From contig NZ_JALHQI010000009.1 in assembly GCF_022842045.1 (NCBI RefSeq), positions 1-64,000 of the forward strand: DNA of 64,000 nucleotides, given 5' to 3'. Of the stretch, positions 8,417 to 17,122 are shown in pieces. The notes under the pieces were generated by a model that saw only the letters and a list, made by a program, of their open reading frames with translations, made no database searches and was not told where the DNA came from. Numbering within the stretch: position 1 is the first letter of the stretch; every line of letters starts with the position of its first letter. Made by a program: the position numbers and the translations under genes. Source of the DNA: Arenimonas sp. GTDB taxonomy: Bacteria > Pseudomonadota > Gammaproteobacteria > Xanthomonadales > Xanthomonadaceae.

Positions 8417-11296
8417 TCAGGGCTTCCTGAAGCCGGCGCCGTAGCGTAGCGGCTGGTTGTCGTCGGGGCCGGCGCCGAGCGCCGGGAACTGGGGCAGGCT
8501 GGCCTCATGCGCACCGGCCTTGTGCAGCCGCACGCGCAGGTCGAACCAGGCGGCCTGGCCGGTCACCGGGTCGGCGTTGGCGTAGTCGCCGCCCGGCAGC
8601 TGGTCGGAGATCAAATGGTTGAGCAGGAAGCCCTTGCGCGATTCCGGTGCGTCAGGCGACAGCTTCCAGGCGCCACGCCGCTTGCCGATCGCATTCCAGG
8701 TCCACACCGTGTCGGGCTGCACGTTGCCGGCCAGGCGGCATTGCACCGTTATGCGGCCGTGGTGCGAATCCACGTGCACCCAATCGTCGTCCGCCAGCCC
8801 GTGGCGGGCCGCGGTGTCGGGGTGCAGGTAAAGGAAATTGCGCGCCGTGATTTGCCGCAGCCAGGCGTTCTGCGAACCCCAGGCGTGGTACATGAAGGGC
8901 GGCCGCTGCGTCACGGCACTGAGCGGGTAGTGCTGCAGGTCCAGGCGCGCGCCTTCGAAGGGTTCGTACCAGGTCGGCAGCGGATCGAAGTAGCGCGCCA
9001 CGCGCGCGCGCTCCGCCTCGGGCGGCTGCACCGGGCCGTGGCCTTGCGCCGCGAGCCGGAACTTCTGCAGCGTTTCCGAATACAGCTGCAGCACCACCGG
9101 CTCGGCCTTGGCGATGAAGCCCATCGACTGCGACCACTGCAGGTAGTCGCGGTTGGCCATCTTGAAGTAGCGGCCGGCGGCCGGCACCGGCGCCTCCCAG
9201 AAGCCGCCGTGGCTGCGGTAGCGCTCAAGCTGGTGCGGGTTCGGCGGCCCCTTGCCGTGCTGGGTGCCGTCGCCGCGCCAGCCGGCCAGCAGGCCGACGC
9301 CGGGCGCGCGCTCGTGGTTGACGATGTAGTCGGCGTAGTCGGCGTAGCGTGGCGTGCCGTCGTCCTTTAGCAGGGCCGGCAGGCCGATGCGCGCGCCCAG
9401 GTCGAGCAGCACCGACTGGAAGCCGCGCACGTCGCGGCCATCACGCTGCGTGGCGGCGTCGAGCACCGGGTGCCGGATGGCATCGGCCGCGTGGTCGGCG
9501 TCGGAGATCGGGCGGTCGAGCAGCGAGATCGCGTCGAAGCGCTCGAGGTAGGTGGTGTCGGGCAGCACCAGGTCGGCGTACGCCACCATCTCGCTCGAGT
9601 AGGCATCCGAGTAGATGATCTTCGGGATGCGGTACTCGCCGCTGGCGTCCTTGTCGGTCAGCCACTGCTGGGTCTCGGCGGTGTTCATCGCCGAGTTCCA
9701 GCTCATGTTCGCCATGAACAGGAACAGCACGTCCACCGGCTTCGGGTCGGCGGCCCAGGCGTTGCGGATCACGGTGTGCAGCATGCCGTGCACCGCCAGC
9801 GGGTAACGCCACGAGTAGGCGTGGTCGAGCCGGCGCGGCTGGCCCTCGGCATCCACCAGCAAGTCTTCCGGGCCGTGGATGAAGCCCAGCGGTGGGGCGT
9901 CGAGCGCGCCGTTGGGCTGGCGCGCCTTGCCCGGCCGGTTCGCCGGCGGTATCGGCCGCGGGAATGGCGGCTGGTAGCGGAAGCTGCCCGGCGTATCCAC
10001 CGCGCCCAGCAGCAGCTGCAGCAGGTGCAGCGCGCGGCAGGTGTGGAAGCCGTTGCTGTGGGCGCTGATGCCGCGCATCGCGTGGAAGGAGACCGGGCGG
10101 CCGATCATCTGCTCGTGGCGCACGCCGTGGCTGTCGGTCCACGGCTGGTCGATCACGCAGGGCACGTCGAAGGCGGCCGCGGCCAGCTCGGTGGCGATGC
10201 GGCGGATGGTCGCGGCCGGCACGCCGCAGCGCTCGGCCACGGCGTCGGGCGCGTACTGCGGGTCGAGGTAGCGCTCGGCGACGAGCTGGAACACCGGCAC
10301 CGCGCGGCGGCCGTCGGGCAGCTCGAACTCGCCGACGATGGCGGGGCTGATGCCGGTGGATTCGGCGGGAGTGGGGCGGCCCTCTCCCCAACCCTCTCCC
10401 CTCGGGGGAGAGGGGTTGGGGAGAGGGCCGCTCTTCGCCTTGTCCCAACACAACGCCTTTCCCTCGGCATCCCGCGCAAACAGCCCGTCATCCGCCCCGC
10501 CCGGATTCCGCACGACCAGCCAATGCGCATTCGTGTACCGCACCAGGTAGTCGAGGTCGACCTTGTCCGCCTTCAGCAGCTCATGCACCAGCGCGAACGC
10601 GAACAGCCCATCCGTGCCCGGCCGGATCCCGATCCATTCATCCGCGATCGCGCCGTAGCCGGTGCGCACCGGGTTCACCGCCACCACCTTGGCACCGCGG
10701 CCCTTGAGCTTGCCCAGGCCCAGCTTGATCGGATTGGAGTCGTGGTCCTCGGCGACGCCCCAGAGCATCAGGTACTTCGAATGCTCCCAGTCCGGCTCGC
10801 CGAACTCCCAGAAGCTGCCGCCCAGCGTGTACAGCCCGCCCGCGGCCATGTTCACCGAGCAGAAGCCGCCGTGCGCGGCGTAGTTGATGGTGCCGTACTG
10901 CTGCGCCCACCAGCCGGTGAGCGCCTGCGACTGGTCGCGGCCGGTGAAGAACGCCAGACGGTCGGGGTCGCGCTCGCGGGTCTCGCGCAGCCAGCCGGCG
11001 GCCAGGGCCAGGGCCTGGTCCCATTCGATCTCGCGGAACTTGCCTTCGCCGCGCTCGCCCACGCGCAGCAGCGGCTTGTCCAGCCGGGCCGGCGAGTAGT
11101 GCTGCATGATCCCGGCCGAGCCCTTGGCGCAGAGCACGCCGCGGTTCACGGGGTGGTCGGGGTTGCCCTCGATGTAGCGGACCTTGCCCTCGCGCAGGTG
11201 CACGTTGATGCCGCAGCGGCAGGCGCACATGTAGCACGTGGTCTGTTTGACCGCGTCGCCGACGGGCTTTTGCAGTTCGAGCACGGGATCCGACAT
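8417..11296 (-). CDS. soeA: Molybdopterin oxidoreductase, sulfite dehydrogenase SoeA-like
   Basis: 959 aa, DMSO-reductase family. The N-terminus carries a [4Fe-4S] motif (CYMCACRCG from Cys21, completed by the Cys in RGVLCAKGSA). Stretches such as GGSFWEFGEPDW, GVAEDHDSNPIK and NPVRTGYGAIADEW match my memory of SoeA, the catalytic subunit of cytoplasmic sulfite:quinone oxidoreductase. There is no twin-arginine signal, which fits a cytoplasmic enzyme. First gene of the operon with the transporter, soeB and soeC. Odd feature: residues about 289-307 are encoded by a dispersed inverted repeat (SGPLPNPSPPRGEGWGEGR) inserted in frame, presumably in a surface loop. A polysulfide or thiosulfate reductase is the main alternative. 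Confidence 0.82.
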   Translation of the reverse strand: MSDPVLELQKPVGDAVKQTTCYMCACRCGINVHLREGKVRYIEGNPDHPVNRGVLCAKGSAGIMQHYSPARLDKPLLRVGERGEGKFREIEWDQALALAAGWLRETRERDPDRLAFFTGRDQSQALTGWWAQQYGTINYAAHGGFCSVNMAAGGLYTLGGSFWEFGEPDWEHSKYLMLWGVAEDHDSNPIKLGLGKLKGRGAKVVAVNPVRTGYGAIADEWIGIRPGTDGLFAFALVHELLKADKVDLDYLVRYTNAHWLVVRNPGGADDGLFARDAEGKALCWDKAKSGPLPNPSPPRGEGWGEGRPTPAESTGISPAIVGEFELPDGRRAVPVFQLVAERYLDPQYAPDAVAERCGVPAATIRRIATELAAAAFDVPCVIDQPWTDSHGVRHEQMIGRPVSFHAMRGISAHSNGFHTCRALHLLQLLLGAVDTPGSFRYQPPFPRPIPPANRPGKARQPNGALDAPPLGFIHGPEDLLVDAEGQPRRLDHAYSWRYPLAVHGMLHTVIRNAWAADPKPVDVLFLFMANMSWNSAMNTAETQQWLTDKDASGEYRIPKIIYSDAYSSEMVAYADLVLPDTTYLERFDAISLLDRPISDADHAADAIRHPVLDAATQRDGRDVRGFQSVLLDLGARIGLPALLKDDGTPRYADYADYIVNHERAPGVGLLAGWRGDGTQHGKGPPNPHQLERYRSHGGFWEAPVPAAGRYFKMANRDYLQWSQSMGFIAKAEPVVLQLYSETLQKFRLAAQGHGPVQPPEAERARVARYFDPLPTWYEPFEGARLDLQHYPLSAVTQRPPFMYHAWGSQNAWLRQITARNFLYLHPDTAARHGLADDDWVHVDSHHGRITVQCRLAGNVQPDTVWTWNAIGKRRGAWKLSPDAPESRKGFLLNHLISDQLPGGDYANADPVTGQAAWFDLRVRLHKAGAHEASLPQFPALGAGPDDNQPLRYGAGFRKP
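10376..10431. repeat. Dispersed GC-rich inverted repeat inserted in soeA
   Basis: Arms beginning GCGGCCCTCTCCCCAACC and ending GGTTGGGGAGAGGGCCGC flank a small TCG-centred loop. The element keeps the soeA frame open. Repeats of this CCCTCTCCCC type are common between genes in this bacterial group; finding one inside a catalytic subunit is unusual. Confidence 0.85.
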
Positions 11297-11347
11297 GGCG
11301 TCATTGTGCCGGTCGCGGCCGTCCGCGGCGAGGGCCGCGGCGCGCCG

Positions 11348-11983
11348 TCACTCCGGCGGCAGGATCCGGATCGCGCTGCTGTTGTAGTCGGAATAGCGGA
11401 TTTCCGAACGTGTCGGCTGGCCGCCCTGCTGGCTGCTGACGTCGAGCCCGAGGATCAGCCGGGTCTTGGCGGACACCCAGGCCACGGTGGTGGCTTCGTC
11501 GCCGCCCGCGGCCGCGGCGGGCGCGCCCGGCATGGCCGAAGGCGGGGCCACGGCCTGCAGGTAGCGGAACTTGCGCACCGGCTCGCCGTCCAGGCTGTCC
11601 TCGCCCAGGTCCTCGACCAGCAAGCCGTCCTGCAGTTTGCGCAGGAAGGCTTCGTCGCGGTACTGCGAGGTCAGGCTGTCCATCGCCATCGGCAGCTTCA
11701 TGGTGCGGCCGCCGATCTGCATGTAGCCAGAGTCGCCGATCACGACCGTGGTCGGGCCGTTCGGGATGCTGACGCGGTAGCGGTCGGGTGCCTGGAACTC
11801 GAGCCGGGTGATCGAGCGGCTCGGTTCAAGCAGGGTGATTTCGGCGCGGAAGCTTTTCACGGCAAGGAAGGCCTGCCAGGCCTTGAAAAGTTCGTCCCGG
11901 GCGTCGTCGGCGCGGGCGGCGGCGGGGGCCAGGGCGAGCAGCAGGGGCAGCAGGGCAAGCGACACCAGGAGGCGGCGGGGCAT
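11348..11983 (-). CDS. LolA-like periplasmic protein
   Basis: 211 aa. A clear signal peptide (MPRRLLVSLALLPLLLALAP, cleaved near AARA-DD) precedes a domain resembling outer-membrane lipoprotein carrier LolA: LFKAWQAFLAVKSFRAEITL, then LEFQAPDRYRVSIPNGPTTV and late antiparallel strands. Proteins of this shape bind hydrophobic ligands in the periplasm. An Ala/Gly-rich insert (about 150-165) interrupts the second half. AAGGA lies nine bases before the ATG. It is not the canonical lolA locus (no ftsK or rarA neighbour), so its client is unknown. Confidence 0.65.
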   Translation of the reverse strand: MPRRLLVSLALLPLLLALAPAAARADDARDELFKAWQAFLAVKSFRAEITLLEPSRSITRLEFQAPDRYRVSIPNGPTTVVIGDSGYMQIGGRTMKLPMAMDSLTSQYRDEAFLRKLQDGLLVEDLGEDSLDGEPVRKFRYLQAVAPPSAMPGAPAAAAGGDEATTVAWVSAKTRLILGLDVSSQQGGQPTRSEIRYSDYNSSAIRILPPE

Positions 11984-12062
11984 GGGGGGACTGTCCTTCG
12001 CTTGGAGGCAGGATGCGCCGATGCCATTCTAGGCACACCCGCGAACGAACTGGAATGAACCG

Positions 12063-13031
12063 ATGGACCGCTACGAGCGCATCCTGGCCCTGCACCGCAG
12101 CCTCAAGACCGCCCGCTACCCGGTGCCGATCAAGGGGCTGATGGAGGAGCTGGCCTGTTCGCGCGCCACGCTGTACCGGGACATCGCCTTCCTGCGCGAC
12201 GCGCTGGGCGCGCCGATCGAGAGCGAAGGCGAGGGCAGCATCCGCTACGACCAGAAGGAAGCCGAGCGCTTCGAGCTGCCGGGCCTGTGGCTGAACTCCG
12301 ACGAGCTGCACGCGCTGCTGGCGGCGCACCAGCTGCTCGACCGCACCGGCCAGGGCGTGCTCTCGAGCGCGCTGGCGCCGCTCAAGGGCCGCATCGAATC
12401 GCTGCTGGCGCAGCAGGCCGGCGGCAAGCGCTGGCCGGTCGAGCGCGTGCGCGTGATCGCCAGCGGCGTGCGGCGCCGCGACGAGCTCGCCTTTCGGCTG
12501 GTGGCCAGCGCGGTGCTGGAGCGCCGGCAGCTGGCCTTCGACTACCTGGCGCGCTCGACCAACGAGCGCACGCATCGCACGGTGTCGCCGCAGCGGCTCA
12601 CGCACTACAAGGACAACTGGTACCTGGACGCCTGGGACCACGACCGCGAGGGGCTGCGCAGCTTTTCGGTCGATCGCATCCAGCACGCCAAGCTGCTCGA
12701 TGGCGCCGCGCGCGACCTGCCCGACGCCGACCTGAACCAGCACCTGGCCTCGAGCTACGGCATCTTCTCGGGCACGCCCAAGGGCATCGCCACGATCGTG
12801 TTCTCGGCCAAGGCGGCGCGCTGGGTGGCCGACGAGCACTGGCATTCGAAGCAGGAGGGCCGCTTCCTGCCCGACGGCCGCTACGAGCTGAAGCTGCCCT
12901 ACAGCCACGCCAAGGAGCTGCTGATGGACGTGCTGCGCTATGGCGCCGACGCCGAGGTGGTGGCGCCGGAGGCATTGCGCCAGCAGGCGCGCACGCTGCT
13001 GCAGCTGGCGCTGTCGTCCTATGAGCGTTGA
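12063..13031 (+). CDS. WYL-domain transcriptional regulator (YafY/DeoR-like HTH)
   Basis: 322 aa. An N-terminal winged helix (about 1-60, MEELACSRATLYRDIAFLRD) is followed by a WYL domain (about 140-220, with LTHYKDNWYLDAWDHDREGL) and the WCX C-terminal extension. WYL regulators sense nucleic-acid or nucleotide ligands and are often linked to DNA damage or defence. Here the neighbour is a patatin whose start lies inside the last 11 bases of this gene, so the two are probably translationally coupled. Confidence 0.85.
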   Translation: MDRYERILALHRSLKTARYPVPIKGLMEELACSRATLYRDIAFLRDALGAPIESEGEGSIRYDQKEAERFELPGLWLNSDELHALLAAHQLLDRTGQGVLSSALAPLKGRIESLLAQQAGGKRWPVERVRVIASGVRRRDELAFRLVASAVLERRQLAFDYLARSTNERTHRTVSPQRLTHYKDNWYLDAWDHDREGLRSFSVDRIQHAKLLDGAARDLPDADLNQHLASSYGIFSGTPKGIATIVFSAKAARWVADEHWHSKQEGRFLPDGRYELKLPYSHAKELLMDVLRYGADAEVVAPEALRQQARTLLQLALSSYER

Positions 13032-13983
13032 GGCATCCGCACAGCCGGCGGCACCTGGCAAGAACGTCGCGCTGGTGCTGGGCGCCGGCGGTGCCCGCGG
13101 CATCGCCCACGTCGGCGTGATCCAGGCACTGGAGGCGCGCGGCTACCGCATCGCCGGCATCGCGGGCTCGTCGATGGGTTCGCTGGTGGGCGGCATTTAT
13201 GCCGCGGGGCGGCTCAATGAATACAGTGAGTGGGCGCGCGGGCTGGAGCGCGGCGACGTGCTGCGGCTGCTCGACTTCGCCTTCGGCTACCCTGGCCTGA
13301 TCCGCGGCGAGCGCGTGATCGGTGCGCTGCGCGAGCTGGTCGGCGAGCACCTGATCGAAGAGCTGACGATTCCCTACGTCGCCGTTGCCACCGACCTGGT
13401 GCGGCAGCGCGAGGTGTGGCTCACGCGCGGCAAGCTGTTCGACGCGATCCGCGCGTCGATCGCCATCCCGATGGTGTTCACGCCGCACGTGTTCGACGGC
13501 CGCGAGCTGGTGGACGGCGGCCTGCTTTCGCCGGTTCCCATCGCCGCCACCCGTGCGATGCGCGCCGACCGCGTGATCGCGGTGGACGTGAACGGCCCGG
13601 TGAGCTGGGCCAACCCGGGCCTGGAGCCAAGGCACGAGGAAATGGCGGCCGGCCACGGCAGCGACGACGGCGCCGGGTCGCCCGATGACGACGGCCCCGC
13701 CACGTTGCGCGAACGCATGGCCGCGATCTGGGAAGGACTGGCGAAGTCCGGCAATGGCAACGCCAAGCCCGAGAAGAGCCGCGGCGTGATGGACCTGATG
13801 TCCCGCTCGCTCGACACCATGCAGGCGCACATGTCGCGCGTGCAGCTGGCCCAGGACCCGCCCGACCTGCTGATCCAGATCTCCCGCGAAACCGCCACCT
13901 TCTACGAGTTCTGGCGCGCCGCCGAACTCGTCGAAAAAGGCCGCGAAGCCGCCGAAAAAGCCCTCGACGCCGCCCGCCTGTGA
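13021..13983 (+). CDS. Patatin-like phospholipase (RssA/NTE type)
   Basis: About 320 aa. Patatin fold: oxyanion motif GAGGARGIAHVG (about 21-32), nucleophile Ser51 in GSSMGS, and catalytic Asp in the VDGGLLSPVP motif (about 166). It hydrolyses lysophospholipids or phospholipids; there is no signal peptide. The C-terminal third (about 200-320) is charged and probably helical. ATG 13021 overlaps the WYL regulator by 11 bp. The TGA stop at 13981-13983 runs into the palindromic repeat that separates this gene from the convergent lipocalin gene. Confidence 0.87.
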   Translation: MSVEASAQPAAPGKNVALVLGAGGARGIAHVGVIQALEARGYRIAGIAGSSMGSLVGGIYAAGRLNEYSEWARGLERGDVLRLLDFAFGYPGLIRGERVIGALRELVGEHLIEELTIPYVAVATDLVRQREVWLTRGKLFDAIRASIAIPMVFTPHVFDGRELVDGGLLSPVPIAATRAMRADRVIAVDVNGPVSWANPGLEPRHEEMAAGHGSDDGAGSPDDDGPATLRERMAAIWEGLAKSGNGNAKPEKSRGVMDLMSRSLDTMQAHMSRVQLAQDPPDLLIQISRETATFYEFWRAAELVEKGREAAEKALDAARL

Positions 13984-14010
13984 ATCAAATGAACCAGGTT
14001 CATTTGATTC
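13982..14010. repeat. AATGAACC palindrome, copy 1 (between convergent genes)
   Basis: A perfect 29-nt palindrome centred on 13996, with core AATGAACCAGGTTCATT and matching outer arms GAATCA/TGATTC. It starts in the patatin stop codon and ends at the stop codon of the convergent lipocalin gene, so it fills the whole junction and could end transcription both ways. Confidence 0.85.
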
Positions 14011-14575
14011 ACTGGAAGCCGGGTTGGCCGAGTTGTGACGGGAACTGCGGCACGCGCTGCAGCTTCGCTGGGTCGTAGCCGTAGGCGGCGAACTTCGCGC
14101 GAAGTTGCTGGTACTGCGCGTCGTCCATCGCCTGCTCGCGGGCGAAGATCCAGGCCAGGTTGCGCTTGGGGTGCCCGATCAGGGCCCAGGAATAGTCCGG
14201 GGCGACTTCGAGGATGAGGTAATCCGCCTTCACCAGCCCGCCGAAGAACGCGATCTTCCACTGCGCGTTGTTGGTGCCCGGCACCACCGTGGCGACGCCG
14301 TTCATCGTCTTCTCGGGCTTGTCGAAGGCCTTGCGGTAGGCATAGACGTTGCCGATGCGGCCGTCCGGGCGCAGGTCGTAGATGTCGGCGGTGGCCAGCT
14401 TCCCGTTCTCGGCGAAGTAGGGAATGTTCGCGATCACCCACCAGCGGCCCATGTAGCGGTCCAGGTCGACGACGGCGTTGGTGGTCAGGGGCGGCATGGC
14501 GGTTCCTCCGGTGCTGGCGCAGGCGGCGAGCAGCAGCAGGCCGGGCAGGAGCAGTAACAGCGCGGCGCGGCGCAT
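14009..14575 (-). CDS. blc: Lipocalin family outer-membrane lipoprotein (Blc-like)
   Basis: 188 aa. Lipoprotein signal with lipobox LAAC (Cys19). The lipocalin signature follows: LDRYMGRWWVIANIPYFAEN (GxW motif), a beta-barrel, and near the end DYSWALIGHPKRNLAWIFAR with the third conserved region. Blc-type lipocalins bind lysophospholipids or fatty acids at the outer membrane and are often stress-induced. The adjacent convergent patatin could make such ligands, but nothing shows a direct link. Confidence 0.88.
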   Translation of the reverse strand: MRRAALLLLLPGLLLLAACASTGGTAMPPLTTNAVVDLDRYMGRWWVIANIPYFAENGKLATADIYDLRPDGRIGNVYAYRKAFDKPEKTMNGVATVVPGTNNAQWKIAFFGGLVKADYLILEVAPDYSWALIGHPKRNLAWIFAREQAMDDAQYQQLRAKFAAYGYDPAKLQRVPQFPSQLGQPGFQ

Positions 14576-14644
14576 GGCGTGCCTCCGTTTGGGATGTGCC
14601 CCGAGGCTGCGCCCCCCTTCCTGAAGCTGGCGTCAAAGCGAGCC

Positions 14645-14675
14645 CCTGTAGGAGGGACTTCAGTCCCGAACATCC
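14645..14675. repeat. REP-type element upstream of the lipocalin gene
   Basis: TGTAGGAGGGACTTCAGTCCC with stem GGGACT/AGTCCC (14654-14667). This is the TGTAGGAG...TTCAG type of REP known from Stenotrophomonas and Pseudomonas. It lies in the intergenic space upstream of the lipocalin start. Confidence 0.75.
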
Positions 14676-14747
14676 CACCGGGACCAATCTCGACCCGTGA
14701 GACACCGCCCCGGCACGCTCTCCCCACGCCCACCGGAGATCGCCCGC

Positions 14748-15122
14748 ATGCCCCGCCTCCAAGCCCTCGCCGCCCGCCCCGAACCCGTCGACCCGGTGCT
14801 CGCCCGCCTGCTCTGGCAGTGGCTGGCGCTGGGCCTGTTCGCCATCGCCGGGCTGGCGATGTTCCGCGGCCAGGTCCCGGGCGCGCTGGCCTTCTGGCTG
14901 CTCGCGGCCCCCGTCACCGCCCTGCTCACGCTGTATCGCCAGGTCCTGGCGACGGCGTGGCGTGCGCGCCTCGTCCGCGCCACGCCACGCCGCCGCCCCC
15001 AGCCAATGAACCAGGTTCATTCGCGGACGCGGGGCCAGGCCAGGAACCCGGCGCCGCGCTATCGGCTCAGTCGCGGACGCCGAGCCGCTTCCGCTCCAGC
15101 CGCCGCAGGAACTCCGACATGA
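14748..15122 (+). CDS. Small membrane protein with a repeat-derived C-terminal tail
   Basis: 124 aa. ATG 14748 follows GGAG at a good distance. The protein shows two hydrophobic segments (about 20-37 and 43-62) and an Arg-rich end. I do not recognise the family. From about residue 86 the frame runs through the palindromic repeat (PMNQVH) and on for some 35 more residues, antisense to the end of the RimK-like gene. The natural stop was probably lost when the repeat entered; the tail is unlikely to be conserved. Confidence 0.55.
   Translation: MPRLQALAARPEPVDPVLARLLWQWLALGLFAIAGLAMFRGQVPGALAFWLLAAPVTALLTLYRQVLATAWRARLVRATPRRRPQPMNQVHSRTRGQARNPAPRYRLSRGRRAASAPAAAGTPT
15005..15021. repeat. AATGAACC palindrome, copy 2
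   Basis: Only the 17-nt core is present here, with little flanking pairing. It lies at the 3' end of the small membrane protein gene, 45 bp from the end of the convergent RimK-like gene. Confidence 0.8.
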
Positions 15123-16566
15123 TGCGGCGGTAAAGGTCCTCGCCCAGGTAGGCGTCTTCCACGCCGGCATCGATGCTCGGGTTGTCGTTGACCTCGATGA
15201 TGACGGTGCGGTCCTTCACCACCTTCAGGTCCACGCCGTACAGCCCGTTGCCGATGGCATTGCTGGCGCGCGTGGCCAGGCGCACCACTTCCGACGGCGC
15301 CTCGCGGATCGGCAGCGTCTTGAAGCCGCCGGACCGCACCGTGCCCTTGGCCGCGCCCGCCTTGGGTGCGTGGTCGTAGATCTGCCAGTGCCCGCGCGAC
15401 ATGAAGTACTGGCAGGCGTACAGCGGCTCGCCGTCCAGCACGCCGACGCGCCAGTCGAACTCGGTGTACAGGTATTCCTGCGCCAGCAGCAGCGCCGTCT
15501 GCTGGAACAGCTGGTCGGCGGCGGCGCGCAGCTGCTCGACCGTCTCGACCTTGTGGATGCCGCGGGAGAACGACCCATCCGGGATCTTCAGCACGATCGG
15601 CAGCCCCAGCAGGTCGGGGAGGGCGGCCAGTTTCTTCGCATCGTCGCGGAACACGATCTCGGTGCGCGGCGTCGGCAGCTTGCGGCTGCGCAGCCGGTCG
15701 TTGAGATAGATCTTGTTGGTGCAGCGAAGGATCGACACCGGGTCGTCCATCACCACCATGTCCTCGCGGTCGGCGCGGTGCGCGAAGCGGTAGGTGTGGT
15801 TGTCGATGGCGGTGGTTTCGCGGATGAACAGCGCGTCGTACTCCGCCAGCCGCGCGAAGTCGCGCTTTCCGATCGGGTCCACCTCGATGTCCAGCTCCTT
15901 GCCCGCCTCGATGAACTGCTTGAGCGCCTTCTTGTTCGACGGCGGCATCACCTCGTTCGGGTCCTGCAGCATCGCGAGGTCGTAGCGGTACTTGCGCCGC
16001 GCCCGCGGCTTGCGCCACAGCTTGCGGCTGAAGGCGTCGAGCGCGTTGGCGAAGGCGTCCTCCTGGTCGTCCGACAGCGTGTGCAGGCCGGCCGGCTTGA
16101 TCGCCGCGATCTGCCACACGCGCTGGCGCTCGAACTCGATCCTCAGCACGGGGCAGGGGAAGGTCTCGAACACCTGCTGGGCCAGGTCCTCCAGCGGCGC
16201 GTAGTTGGTGCGGCCGAAGTAGACCAGCAGCCCGAAGTCGCTGGCGTCGCGCGAACCTTCGGGCAGGAACTTGCCCAGCTGCGTGTTCAGGTCCTCGATG
16301 TCGATGCCATAAAGCGAGCGGCGGCGCAGGTCGTTGATGGTGCGCACACTGGGAATCACCTTGTGCCCGCGCGCCTCGGCCAGCAGGGAGACGTAGTAGC
16401 CGGTGCCCATGTACTTGTAGCTGCGGCACAGGTTGATCACCTGGGTGCGTTCGCCCTCGGCGCCGACATCGCCGCGCAGGTAGTCGGCGGCGGCCACCAC
16501 GTTGTCGGAAGGGTAATACGAGCCCCAGTCGGAGGGCTTTTCGACGACGATGACAAGGCGGCTCAT
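15067..16566 (-). CDS. RimK-family ATP-grasp ligase with N-terminal RLAN-type domain
   Basis: 499 aa from ATG 16566. The N-terminal part (about 1-200) has the RimK-like ATP-grasp N-terminal type of sequence (VVEKPSDWGSYYPSDNVVAA). The C-terminal half is an ATP-grasp domain with IVLKIPDGSFSRGIHKVE, QEYLYTEFDWRVGVLDGEPL and the metal-binding end VIIEVNDNPSIDAGVEDAYL. Such enzymes ligate amino acids, typically glutamate, to a peptide or small molecule. It is divergent from a GNAT acetyltransferase 67 bp away, and the pair may modify a common substrate. The substrate is unknown. Confidence 0.85.
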   Translation of the reverse strand: MSRLVIVVEKPSDWGSYYPSDNVVAAADYLRGDVGAEGERTQVINLCRSYKYMGTGYYVSLLAEARGHKVIPSVRTINDLRRRSLYGIDIEDLNTQLGKFLPEGSRDASDFGLLVYFGRTNYAPLEDLAQQVFETFPCPVLRIEFERQRVWQIAAIKPAGLHTLSDDQEDAFANALDAFSRKLWRKPRARRKYRYDLAMLQDPNEVMPPSNKKALKQFIEAGKELDIEVDPIGKRDFARLAEYDALFIRETTAIDNHTYRFAHRADREDMVVMDDPVSILRCTNKIYLNDRLRSRKLPTPRTEIVFRDDAKKLAALPDLLGLPIVLKIPDGSFSRGIHKVETVEQLRAAADQLFQQTALLLAQEYLYTEFDWRVGVLDGEPLYACQYFMSRGHWQIYDHAPKAGAAKGTVRSGGFKTLPIREAPSEVVRLATRASNAIGNGLYGVDLKVVKDRTVIIEVNDNPSIDAGVEDAYLGEDLYRRIMSEFLRRLERKRLGVRD

Positions 16567-16633
16567 GGCGGTAGCGCGGCGCGGGGGTGGCGCGAGTGTG
16601 AGCCTTCCCGCGAACCTTGGATAGACTGGCCCG

Positions 16634-17122
16634 ATGCCGCCGCCCCTCCGCCTCCGCACCGCCCGCGCCGCCGACCTGCCGGCGCTGCTGGCGCTGGAGC
16701 AGACCTTCCCGGGCGACCGGATGTCGGCGCGGCAGTTCCGCCACCACCTGGCCAGCCCGCGGGCCCGCTGGCGGGTGGCCGAGGCGGGCGGGCGGCTGCT
16801 CGGCTACGCGCTGGTCCTGCTGCGCCGCGACAGCGACCGCGCCCGGCTCTACTCGATCGCGGTGGACCCGGCCGCCCGCGGCCAGGGCCTTGGCCGGCGC
16901 CTGCTGGCCGCCGCTGAAAAAGACGCCGCCCGCGCCGGCCGCACCGCCATGACACTGGAAGTCCGCCAGGACAACCCCGCCGCCAACGCGCTCTACCAGT
17001 CCGCCGGCTACCGCCGCCTGGCCGCTCTCCCGGCCTACTACGAAGACGGCGCCCCAGGCTGGCGCTACATCAAGCGCACCACCCCAAATGAACCCGGTTC
17101 ATTTGCCAGAAGCAGCAAATGA
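16634..17122 (+). CDS. GNAT-family N-acetyltransferase (RimI-like)
   Basis: 162 aa. GNAT fold with acetyl-CoA loop DPAARGQGLGRRLLAAAEKD (about 76-95) and the following motif VRQDNPAANALYQSAGYRR. It transfers acetyl groups to an amine; RimI-like enzymes act on N-termini, others on small molecules. It is divergent from the RimK-type ligase. The last dozen residues (PNEPGSFARSSK) are encoded by the first of two inverted copies of the palindromic repeat, and the stop TGA lies inside the second copy. Confidence 0.85.
   Translation: MPPPLRLRTARAADLPALLALEQTFPGDRMSARQFRHHLASPRARWRVAEAGGRLLGYALVLLRRDSDRARLYSIAVDPAARGQGLGRRLLAAAEKDAARAGRTAMTLEVRQDNPAANALYQSAGYRRLAALPAYYEDGAPGWRYIKRTTPNEPGSFARSSK

Noticed and set aside
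9470-12058. Very long open frame antisense to soeA (over 800 codons)
   Set aside because: High GC content keeps antisense frames open. The sense strand encodes a complete molybdoenzyme; the antisense product is His/Arg/Val-rich and resembles no protein.
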